Of a DNA stretch of 64,000 bases, positions 45,222-53,121 are shown piece by piece. Made by a program: the position numbers and the translations under genes. The DNA is from Neotamlana laminarinivorans (GTDB taxonomy: Bacteria; Bacteroidota; Bacteroidia; Flavobacteriales; Flavobacteriaceae): the NCBI RefSeq assembly GCF_020523925.1, contig NZ_JAJAPW010000002.1:1-64000 (forward strand), given 5' to 3'. The first letter of the stretch is position 1, and the number at the start of each line of letters is the position of its first letter. The notes beneath the pieces were generated by a model. That model saw nothing but the letters and a program-made list of their open reading frames with translations. It searched no databases and was not told the DNA's origin.

Positions 45222-46580
45222 TTACGAAATATTTAGTGCCAAATCTTCAATTTTTGAAAGCAAACGAATTTTGATAGTAGATTGTTTGTTTGAAATTTTA
45301 TTATATTTCGAAATATAAATAGTTGAAAACCCTAATTTTTCAGCTTCTAAAATACGTTGCTCTACACGTTGCACAGGTCTAACCTCTCCAGATAAACCTA
45401 CTTCTGCTGCAAAACAGACATCTTTTGGTAATGCTACATCTTCATTTGAAGATAAAATAGATGCTACTACAGCTAAATCTATTGCAGGATCGTCCACAGA
45501 AATGCCTCCTGTAATATTTAAAAACACATCTTTAGTTCCTAACCTAAAACCTGCACGCTTTTCTAAAACTGCTAACAACATATTTAATCGTTTAGCATTA
45601 AAACCAGTAGCACTTCGTTGTGGAGTACCATAAACAGCTGTACTTACTAATGCTTGCACCTCTATCATTAAAGGACGCGCCCCCTCAAGTGTTGCTGCTA
45701 TTGCATTTCCAGACAACTCCTCATCTTTCTTTGATATTAAAATCTCTGAAGGATTTGTTACTTCACGCAACCCGCTTCCTTGCATTTCATAAATACCTAA
45801 TTCGTTTGTAGAACCAAAACGATTTTTATGTGCTCTTAAAATTCTAAATACATGATTTCGGTCTCCCTCGAACTGCAAAACCGTATCGACCATATGCTCT
45901 AGTATTTTAGGTCCAGCAATATTACCATCTTTTGTTATATGACCTATTAAAACTACTGGTGTGGCTGTTTCTTTTGCAAATTTTATTAGCTCTGTAGTAC
46001 ATTCTTTTATTTGTGAAATACTTCCAGAAGAGGACTCTATATAATCACTATGCAAAGTTTGAATAGAATCTATTATAACCACATCTGGTTCAAGTGATTC
46101 GATTTGTTTAAATATATTCTGAGTTTTTGTTTCGGTAAGAACAAAGCAGTTTTTGCTATTAGGCTTAATTCGTTCTGCCCGCATTTTTATTTGTTTTTGA
46201 CTTTCTTCCCCCGAAACATATAAAGTTTTGTAAGGCAACTGTAACGATATTTGTAAAAGCAACGTGCTTTTCCCTATACCTGGCTCTCCACCAAGCAAGG
46301 TTACAGATCCTGGTACTATTCCGCCACCTAAAACCCTATCAAACTCACCATCAAAAGTATTTAAACGTGTTTCTTTAGCAGAATCTATTTCATTAATTCT
46401 TAATGGAACAGAGGACTTTTTTAATGCTGTTGAAGGAGATTTCCAATCATTTTTATCTGGCTTTTGTATAACCTCTTCAACTATAGTATTCCATTGTTTA
46501 CAGGCATTACACTGCCCTTGCCATTTAGCATATTGCGCACCACAACTCTGACAAAAAAAAGAAGTTTTTACTTTTGCCAT
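45222..46580 (-). CDS. radA: DNA repair protein RadA
   Basis: 452 residues. N-terminal C4 zinc finger (CQSCGAQYAKWQGQCNAC), RecA-like ATPase with Walker A GGEPGIGKSTLLLQ (about 90) and the RadA-specific KNRFG (RAHKNRFGSTNELG), then a Lon-like C-terminal domain (GGISVDDPAIDLAVVASILS, FAAEVGLSGEVRPV). It promotes branch migration in recombination. Its ATG overlaps the stop of the upstream esterase-like gene by one base, indicating coupling. Confidence 0.95.
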   Translation of the reverse strand: MAKVKTSFFCQSCGAQYAKWQGQCNACKQWNTIVEEVIQKPDKNDWKSPSTALKKSSVPLRINEIDSAKETRLNTFDGEFDRVLGGGIVPGSVTLLGGEPGIGKSTLLLQISLQLPYKTLYVSGEESQKQIKMRAERIKPNSKNCFVLTETKTQNIFKQIESLEPDVVIIDSIQTLHSDYIESSSGSISQIKECTTELIKFAKETATPVVLIGHITKDGNIAGPKILEHMVDTVLQFEGDRNHVFRILRAHKNRFGSTNELGIYEMQGSGLREVTNPSEILISKKDEELSGNAIAATLEGARPLMIEVQALVSTAVYGTPQRSATGFNAKRLNMLLAVLEKRAGFRLGTKDVFLNITGGISVDDPAIDLAVVASILSSNEDVALPKDVCFAAEVGLSGEVRPVQRVEQRILEAEKLGFSTIYISKYNKISNKQSTIKIRLLSKIEDLALNIS

Positions 46581-47728
46581 TAATATCCAAAATCGTCTTT
46601 AATGGCATCTACCAATTCTAGAATATAATCTTTAGTTATACCTGCAATTTCTTCTTTTGCAAAAGCTTCTTGATATGTATGCATAGCTTTTTTGGCCTTA
46701 CCTGTTTCTTCGTAAAATCTACCTAAATAATAACCAGATAAAAGACTATCTGGATAATATTTATTTGCTATTTTACTTAATTCTTCATAATACTCAAAAC
46801 CTTCATTTTTTTCAATAGCAGCCGCTATTGCCTTAAAATCATTAATTATTACTGGTTTCTCTACACCATAAAAATCGTTAATTGCACCATATTTTTCTTG
46901 AAGATAAGTAACTGGTGAATATTCTAATTTTAAGATAACGTTTTGATATTCTTCTTTACTTATAGGTTGGTAAATCTTGAAAAATTGTTCTATTGCCTCT
47001 GGTATAACCCTGGTTGGCAGCGAATAATGTGAAGCGCCTTCATACAATTTATATGTATATTCAATATTAGGGTTGTCTATACTTACCAAATCTTGATTTA
47101 AAGCGCTTGTCATTTCTAAAACAGATTTAGAATCTTTTTTTGTATTGGCTAAGTAATAAAATGTTTTATCTTCAAGCTTTTGAAATCTTTCTGGAATATA
47201 GTCTAACATGTTCGGTGCAAGCTCAGGACTTGACACTATATAACCACTAAATAGCGGCAATGGTTTTAATAAAAAGTAATTTATATAATTGGCCGTACTA
47301 CCATGACCAACTAAAACTCTAAAACCTGTTGTTCTGTAAGTTTTTTCAATATAAGGAACTAACTCAATACCAATAAACTCAAAAAAACTAGCACTAGAAT
47401 CTATTGGTAATGAATTTTGCTGCCCATACATACTATCTTCAAAACGTGTATCTACTTGGTTTACCCCTACCACAATAGCATCTGGCATATCTTGCCAATA
47501 CGATAAATAATCTACGTTTGCAGCCACAACTTCAAACATATAATCTCCATCTAAAACTATAAATATTGGATATTTTTTTTCTGGATTGTTTTCATAACCT
47601 CTAGGTAATTGTATTTTAATTTCCCTAGTTTGATCAAGCTTAAGCGATTCTAATTTTTTATATATAACTTGACTATGAGAAACCACAGAAGCTAATACAA
47701 TTAGTGAAAAAAGTAAATTCTTTTTCAT
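46580..47728 (-). CDS. Exported alpha/beta-hydrolase (esterase-like) with altered nucleophile elbow
   Basis: 382 residues. Signal peptide (about 1-19), an esterase/IroE-like alpha/beta-hydrolase domain (about 20-270; YPIFIVLDGDYMFE, AIVVGVN) and a C-terminal TPR-like helical part (about 315-375; YYLGRFYEETGKAKKAMHTY). The elbow, normally GHSxxA, reads GHGSTA at 141-146, so the Ser position holds Gly; a Ser follows one place later. The probable catalytic His is His234 (EGASHYSLP). It may be inactive or use a shifted Ser. It is coupled to radA, though a functional link is not evident. Confidence 0.82.
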   Translation of the reverse strand: MKKNLLFSLIVLASVVSHSQVIYKKLESLKLDQTREIKIQLPRGYENNPEKKYPIFIVLDGDYMFEVVAANVDYLSYWQDMPDAIVVGVNQVDTRFEDSMYGQQNSLPIDSSASFFEFIGIELVPYIEKTYRTTGFRVLVGHGSTANYINYFLLKPLPLFSGYIVSSPELAPNMLDYIPERFQKLEDKTFYYLANTKKDSKSVLEMTSALNQDLVSIDNPNIEYTYKLYEGASHYSLPTRVIPEAIEQFFKIYQPISKEEYQNVILKLEYSPVTYLQEKYGAINDFYGVEKPVIINDFKAIAAAIEKNEGFEYYEELSKIANKYYPDSLLSGYYLGRFYEETGKAKKAMHTYQEAFAKEEIAGITKDYILELVDAIKDDFGY

Positions 47729-47794
47729 TTCTTTTGATTTGAGATTTGATGTAGCAAGGTATAAAAAAAGTAGAATTTTAAAAAACGATATATT

Positions 47795-48748
47795 TTACCT
47801 TTTTCTATTTAAAATAGGTAAACATATTAAAGACAGACCTCCTAATACAATTAACATAACGGTTTGCGAACTCCACATAATCCAACCAAAAGCCCTACTT
47901 GGGTTTTCTGGTATACTAAAAAGAGTAAATGCTAACACAATGGCTTCTGGATACGAACCTACACCTCCATTAGTAGCAGCTATACTAAAACTTGCAGCAA
48001 TAAAGCCAATTAAAAGCGCTGCTATTGTAACGTTACTTGTTTCAGGTAACGCAAATGATGTGGTGTAAAACATAAGTAAATACATTAACCAAATAAAAAG
48101 AGTATGAAAAATAAAAGGCCATTTCTTACTCATTTTAAAAATACTTAAGACGCCCTCCGTAAGTCCTTCCAAAAAACCTTTAACCTTTTGTGCAAATTTA
48201 GATTTACTTCTAGCAACATAAATGATAACAGACAACAATAAAAACAAACCTATTACCAACAAAGAAACTATACCCTTTGGATTAAATTTAGTTATTAAAA
48301 AACTATAAATAAACTCAAACTCTAGCACTAAAGTTATTGCTATTATAAATAGCATAATTACCAAATCTGCAACTCGCTCTGCTACAATGGTACCAATGCC
48401 TTTTTCGAAGGGTACATTTTCGTAATTAGTTAATATTGAAGCTCTAGCTACTTCACCTGCTCTGGGTATTGTATAATTTATTAAATATGTTGCAAAAACA
48501 GCCATTAAGCTATTTTTAAACTTAATATTGTAACCCATTGGTTCTAATTGAAATCGCCAACGATAAGCCCTTGATAAATGACTTAAAAAACCAAAAAATA
48601 TTCCTAAAAACACATAAGCATAATTGGCCTTTTTAAAGTATTTTATCAATTCGTTTATGGATATTTGTGATAGAGAATAATAAACCAAAAAAACTCCCAA
48701 TAATAATGGGAGTCCAATTTTTAAAATACTTTTTATATTAAATTTCAA
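47795..48748 (-). CDS. Lysylphosphatidylglycerol synthase TM / flippase-like membrane protein
   Basis: 317 residues with about eight hydrophobic helices. It belongs to the LPG_synthase_TM (UPF0104, PF03706) type: LSRAYRWRFQLEPMGY, YLINYTIPRAGEVARASIL, TIVAERVADLVIML and, near the end, NGGVGSYPEAIVLAF. Members act as integral membrane proteins linked to lipid or glycolipid transfer; the soluble synthase domain is absent. It starts 6 bases after the panD stop, so it is in the panC-panD transcription unit. Substrate unknown. Confidence 0.88.
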   Translation of the reverse strand: MKFNIKSILKIGLPLLLGVFLVYYSLSQISINELIKYFKKANYAYVFLGIFFGFLSHLSRAYRWRFQLEPMGYNIKFKNSLMAVFATYLINYTIPRAGEVARASILTNYENVPFEKGIGTIVAERVADLVIMLFIIAITLVLEFEFIYSFLITKFNPKGIVSLLVIGLFLLLSVIIYVARSKSKFAQKVKGFLEGLTEGVLSIFKMSKKWPFIFHTLFIWLMYLLMFYTTSFALPETSNVTIAALLIGFIAASFSIAATNGGVGSYPEAIVLAFTLFSIPENPSRAFGWIMWSSQTVMLIVLGGLSLICLPILNRKR

Positions 48749-48754
48749 GAGAAA

Positions 48755-49105
48755 TTATTTAAGCAAGTTGGTAGCTTCATCTGGAAAAACTAGTGCAGGT
48801 TTAAAGCCTTTAGCTTCTTCAATATCCATAAATGCGTATGTTATTAAAATAAGCGTATCTCCTAAAGCAACTTTTCTAGCAGCCGCACCATTTAAAGTAA
48901 TTTCACCACTATTTCTTGGCCCTGGGATACAATATGTTTCCAATCGTTCACCATTGTTATTATTTACAATTTGAACTTTTTCACCTTGTATAATGTTAGC
49001 AGCATCCATTAGATCCTCATCTATAGTTATACTACCAATATAATTGAGTTCTGCACCTGTGCATTTTACTCTGTGTATTTTAGATTTTACTACTTGAATT
49101 TGCAT
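48755..49105 (-). CDS. panD: Aspartate 1-decarboxylase
   Basis: 116 residues. The self-cleavage site Gly24-Ser25 ([17 protein letters not shown]) yields the pyruvoyl cofactor, exactly at the family position. [19 protein letters not shown] and the [18 protein letters not shown] core match PanD. It makes beta-alanine for pantothenate, the partner substrate of PanC, whose gene lies 13 bases upstream in the same direction. Confidence 0.96.
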   Translation of the reverse strand: MQIQVVKSKIHRVKCTGAELNYIGSITIDEDLMDAANIIQGEKVQIVNNNNGERLETYCIPGPRNSGEITLNGAAARKVALGDTLILITYAFMDIEEAKGFKPALVFPDEATNLLK

Positions 49106-49118
49106 GTAACAAAGATAA

Positions 49119-49970
49119 TTAATTTAGTGCGATATTATCTATTAGCCTAATATCATCGGCATAAACCGCTATAAATGCTCTATATTTTTTTTTGCTCGAT
49201 TTTCTATGAACGGGTTTTAAGGTTTCTGCATCAGCAATTATAAAATATTCTAGTTCTAATAAATTATGCTTTGCAAATTCCATGGTTACCCATTGCGTTA
49301 CTAAAGTAGCACTTTTTGTGCCAAAGTACATTCTGGCAGATTTTAAAGTTTTGTAAATAAATGGTGCCGCTTCTTTATATTCTGGTTTTAGCCTAGTGTT
49401 TCTTGAACTCATTGCTAAACCAGATGCCTCTCGATAAATATCGCAACCTACAATTTTAACTGGAATGTTATATTTTTCAACTAATTTTTTAATTATAGCT
49501 AGTTGCTGAAAATCTTTCTCTCCAAAATAAGCTTTATCTGGAGTTATAATTTCAAAAAAACGTTTTACTACAGTTCCAACACCATCAAAATGTCCATGAC
49601 GAAACTTACCTTCCATTTCATGTTCTAGCCCATCAAAATTAAAAGATTCAGAAACAGTATTACCTTCATAAATATCATTTACCGAAGGTGCATAAACAAC
49701 GATATTATCCTTATTAACAGACTTTAACAAATCAACATCAACCTCTAAAGTTCTCGGGTATTTCTCTAAGTCATCTTGATTATCAAACTGGGTTGGGTTT
49801 ACAAAAATAGTAACCACCACCTTATCATTTTCACTTAAAGCGCGCTTTACTAACTGAAGGTGTCCTTCATGCAACGCCCCCATAGTTGGCACTAAACCAA
49901 CAGTGTTTTGGTTGCTTTTAAATGATGCAATTGCAGCTTTAATTTCTTCTTTCTTATTGTAAACTTCCAC
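49119..49970 (-). CDS. panC: Pantothenate synthetase
   Basis: 283 residues. HIGH-like [18 protein letters not shown] (about 29), [51 protein letters not shown] and MSSRNTRL (KMSKS-like). It joins pantoate and beta-alanine with ATP. First gene of panC-panD-flippase-like unit, with a -7 element at 49994-50001. Confidence 0.96.
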   Translation of the reverse strand: MEVYNKKEEIKAAIASFKSNQNTVGLVPTMGALHEGHLQLVKRALSENDKVVVTIFVNPTQFDNQDDLEKYPRTLEVDVDLLKSVNKDNIVVYAPSVNDIYEGNTVSESFNFDGLEHEMEGKFRHGHFDGVGTVVKRFFEIITPDKAYFGEKDFQQLAIIKKLVEKYNIPVKIVGCDIYREASGLAMSSRNTRLKPEYKEAAPFIYKTLKSARMYFGTKSATLVTQWVTMEFAKHNLLELEYFIIADAETLKPVHRKSSKKKYRAFIAVYADDIRLIDNIALN

Positions 49971-49993
49971 GTTTCTTAAAAAATTAACGGGTG

Positions 49994-50001
49994 CAAACTT
50001 A
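49994..50001 (-). promoter_or_regulatory. Promoter -7 element for panC
   Basis: Minus-strand TAAGTTTG matches TAnnTTTG, 24 bases before the ATG. Confidence 0.6.
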
Positions 50002-50033
50002 AGATTTTACAATCAAATTAGCATAAATTTTTG

Positions 50034-50041
50034 TAGTTTTG
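50034..50041 (+). promoter_or_regulatory. Promoter -7 element for the starch-synthase-like gene
   Basis: TAGTTTTG matches TAnnTTTG, about 110 bases before the ATG at 50151, divergent from the panC promoter. Confidence 0.55.
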
Positions 50042-50150
50042 CATGTTTTTCTTTTGAATTTAAAGAAAAAAAGCTTTTTAATTCGACAAAAAACAAATCA
50101 ATAATTACTAATGATTTTTAAAATCGTTAAAAGTCAACAAAAACAAACAT

Positions 50151-50963
50151 ATGAAAGATAAGAGGATATTATATGTATCATCTGAAGTAGTGCCTTATTT
50201 ACCTGAAACCGAAATTTCTTCTATGTCTTTTGAAGCACCAAGATTGGTGAATCAACAAGGTGGGCAAATTCGTATTTTTATGCCTAGATACGGTAATATA
50301 AATGAACGCAGACACCAATTACACGAAGTTATAAGACTTTCCGGTATAAACCTAGTAATTAACGATTTAGATATGCCGCTTATCATTAAAGTAGCATCTA
50401 TTCCTAAAGAGCGTATTCAAGTTTATTTTATAGATAATGATGAATACTTTAAACGCAAAGCAACATTAACCGATGAAGATGGCAACTTATTTCCAGACAA
50501 CGACGAGCGTGCCATATTTTTTGCAAAAGGAGTAATTGAAACCGTAAAAAAATTAAATTGGTCTCCAGATATTATACATGTTCATGGATGGCTAGCTGCT
50601 CTGCTACCGGTTTACTTAAAGGAATATTATAAAGATGAACCTCTATTTAACGAAAGTAAAATTGTTACATCGGTTTACAACCAAAGTTTCGATAATATGC
50701 TAAATAACGATTTAATTAACAAAATTAAATTTGATAACATTACCGAAGACGCTGTAAAGATTTTAGACCAACCTACATATAACAACTTAATGAAAGTAGC
50801 TATTGATTATTCTGATGGTTTAATTGTTGGTTCTGAAAATATTCCAGATGAACTTAACGAACACATAAAGTCTTCAGACAAACCAATGTTAGAATACAAA
50901 AGTAGAGACGAGTTCGGAGAAGCTTATACATCGTTTTTTAATAATGATATTTTAGGAGCATAA
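50151..50963 (+). CDS. Truncated glycogen/starch-synthase-like protein (N-terminal GT5 domain only)
   Basis: 270 residues resembling only the N-terminal Rossmann half of GT5 glycogen synthases: ILYVSSEVVPYLPETEIS, FMPRYGNINERRHQ, NDERAIFFAKGVIETVKKL, PDIIHVHGWLAALLPVYLK. The ADP-glucose loop KxGGLxD is absent (replaced by PETEISSMSFE), and the whole C-terminal half with the catalytic Glu is missing. Not a functional synthase as it stands. The frame is clean, so it looks like a maintained short protein rather than a fresh pseudogene. It lies between panC and glmS. Function unknown. Confidence 0.8.
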   Translation: MKDKRILYVSSEVVPYLPETEISSMSFEAPRLVNQQGGQIRIFMPRYGNINERRHQLHEVIRLSGINLVINDLDMPLIIKVASIPKERIQVYFIDNDEYFKRKATLTDEDGNLFPDNDERAIFFAKGVIETVKKLNWSPDIIHVHGWLAALLPVYLKEYYKDEPLFNESKIVTSVYNQSFDNMLNNDLINKIKFDNITEDAVKILDQPTYNNLMKVAIDYSDGLIVGSENIPDELNEHIKSSDKPMLEYKSRDEFGEAYTSFFNNDILGA

Positions 50964-51063
50964 ACCAATTATTTTTGGTTTAAGAAAAAAATAATTCTCC
51001 AATAAACAAATTTTAAAGTTTTTACGTACATATAATAAAACATAAAATACAACTAAATTATAT

Positions 51064-52917
51064 ATGTGTGGAATTGTAGGCTATATTGGCCATAGAGACG
51101 CTTACCCAATAATTATAGAAGGATTAAAAAGACTAGAATACCGCGGTTACGATAGTGCAGGTATAGCTCTTTTTGATGGAGAAACCCTAAACATCTCGAA
51201 AACCAAAGGTAAAGTATCAGATTTAGAAACACGTGTTGTTACCGAAATACCAAAAAAAGGAACAGTAGGCATTGGCCATACACGTTGGGCTACTCATGGT
51301 GTACCAAACGATATAAACTCTCATCCACACAAATCAAACTCTGGCGATTTGGTTATAATTCACAACGGAATTATAGAAAACTACGAATCATTAAAACAAG
51401 AATTAACAGCCAGAGGATATACATTTTCATCAGATACAGATACAGAAGTACTAGTTAATTTAATAGAAGATGTAAAACAACAAGAAAACGTAAAGCTAGG
51501 ACAGGCTGTGCAAATAGCACTAAACCAGGTTATTGGGGCTTACGCCATTGCTGTTTTCGACAAAAACAAACCAGAAGAAGTTGTTGTTGCTCGTTTAGGA
51601 AGCCCTCTTGCTATTGGTATTGGCGAAAATGAAAGCGAATTTTTTATTGCTAGTGATGCTTCTCCTTTCTTAGAATACACAAAAGATGCCGTTTATTTAG
51701 AAGATGAAGAAATGGCTATTATTAGTCAAAAAAAAGGCGTTAAAGTTCGCAAAATTAAAGATGATTCTCTAGTTGATACTTACGTACAAAAGCTACAACT
51801 TAACCTAGAGCAAATTGAAAAAGGTGGCTACGACCACTTTATGCTTAAAGAAATACACGAACAACCTAAAGCTATTAGAGATACTTACCGAGGAAGACTT
51901 TTACGCAACGAAGCTATAATTAAAATGGCAGGCGTAGAAGATAATATGAAGAAATTCTTAAACGCTAACCGTTTTATTATAGTTGCTTGTGGCACTTCAT
52001 GGCATGCAGGACTTGTAGCCGAATATATTTTTGAAGACTTAATAAGAGTACCTGTAGAAGTAGAATACGCCTCAGAATTTAGATATAGAAACCCTGTAAT
52101 TAACGAAAATGATGTTGTTATTGCCATTTCTCAATCTGGAGAAACAGCCGATACTTTAGCAGCAATTAAACTTGCAAAATCTAAAGGTGCTTTTGTATTT
52201 GGTGTTTGCAATGTTGTAGGTTCCTCTATAGCAAGAGAAACCCATGCAGGAGCATATACGCATGCAGGACCAGAAATTGGCGTGGCTTCAACAAAGGCAT
52301 TTACCACACAAATTACAGTACTAACTTTAATGGCACTACGCTTAGCTCGTGCTAAAGGCACTATTAGCAGTTCAGATTTTAGAACATGCCTATTAGAGTT
52401 AGAATTAATACCTAATAAAGTCGAACAAGCTTTAAAGTCTGATATTCACATTAGTTTAATTGCAGACATTTATAAAAATTCTTTAAACTGCTTGTACTTA
52501 GGGCGTGGCTACAACTTCCCTGTTGCTTTAGAAGGCGCACTTAAGCTTAAAGAAATTTCATATATTCATGCAGAAGGCTATCCTGCTGCCGAAATGAAAC
52601 ACGGCCCTATTGCTCTTATAGACGAAAACATGCCAATTGTAGTAATTGCCACTAAAAAAGGGCATTACGAAAAAGTTGTAAGCAATATTCAAGAAATAAA
52701 ATCTAGAAAAGGTAAAATAATTGCTATTGTATCTGAAGGTGATGAGCAGGTAACAGAATTGGCAGATCATGTTATTGAGGTTCCTGAAACTTTAGAATTT
52801 TTAACACCACTACTCACTACTATCCCATTACAATTACTGTCCTATCATATAGCTGTTTTATTAGATAAAAACGTTGATCAACCACGTAATCTGGCAAAAT
52901 CTGTAACGGTGGAGTAG
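51064..52917 (+). CDS. glmS: Glutamine-fructose-6-phosphate aminotransferase (isomerizing)
   Basis: 617 residues. Processed N-terminal Cys in MCGIVGYIGHRDAYP, glutaminase domain (about 1-240; RLEYRGYDSAGIALFDGE, GIGHTRWATHG), two SIS domains (about 290-430 and 465-600; ACGTSWHAGLVAEYIFEDL, SQSGETADTLAAI) and the C-terminal tail AKSVTVE. It makes glucosamine-6-phosphate for peptidoglycan and LPS. No glmS ribozyme was seen in the 100-base leader. Confidence 0.97.
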   Translation: MCGIVGYIGHRDAYPIIIEGLKRLEYRGYDSAGIALFDGETLNISKTKGKVSDLETRVVTEIPKKGTVGIGHTRWATHGVPNDINSHPHKSNSGDLVIIHNGIIENYESLKQELTARGYTFSSDTDTEVLVNLIEDVKQQENVKLGQAVQIALNQVIGAYAIAVFDKNKPEEVVVARLGSPLAIGIGENESEFFIASDASPFLEYTKDAVYLEDEEMAIISQKKGVKVRKIKDDSLVDTYVQKLQLNLEQIEKGGYDHFMLKEIHEQPKAIRDTYRGRLLRNEAIIKMAGVEDNMKKFLNANRFIIVACGTSWHAGLVAEYIFEDLIRVPVEVEYASEFRYRNPVINENDVVIAISQSGETADTLAAIKLAKSKGAFVFGVCNVVGSSIARETHAGAYTHAGPEIGVASTKAFTTQITVLTLMALRLARAKGTISSSDFRTCLLELELIPNKVEQALKSDIHISLIADIYKNSLNCLYLGRGYNFPVALEGALKLKEISYIHAEGYPAAEMKHGPIALIDENMPIVVIATKKGHYEKVVSNIQEIKSRKGKIIAIVSEGDEQVTELADHVIEVPETLEFLTPLLTTIPLQLLSYHIAVLLDKNVDQPRNLAKSVTVE

Positions 52918-53121
52918 TTTTTTAATATATTAGGTTTAAACTAAAAGCTCCTCAATAAGCTTTATTCGCATTCAAATTGCTGTTTTTTTAAACAAACAGT
53001 AATTTTTAATCGTCTTTTTTGTTAAAAAAGTAATATTAACGCATACTTTTTCATATTTTTATTATGAAGTAATGCATTAATATACATATATTGCTTTCAC
53101 AATTTAAACTAAACTTAATAC

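Noticed and set aside
50961-50982. Hairpin TAAACCAA / TTGGTTTA after the starch-synthase-like gene
   Set aside because: No T-tract follows the stem, so I could not support a terminator; a weak RNA structure is possible.
50964-51063. glmS ribozyme
   Set aside because: The 100-base leader is too short and AT-rich and shows no pseudoknot core.
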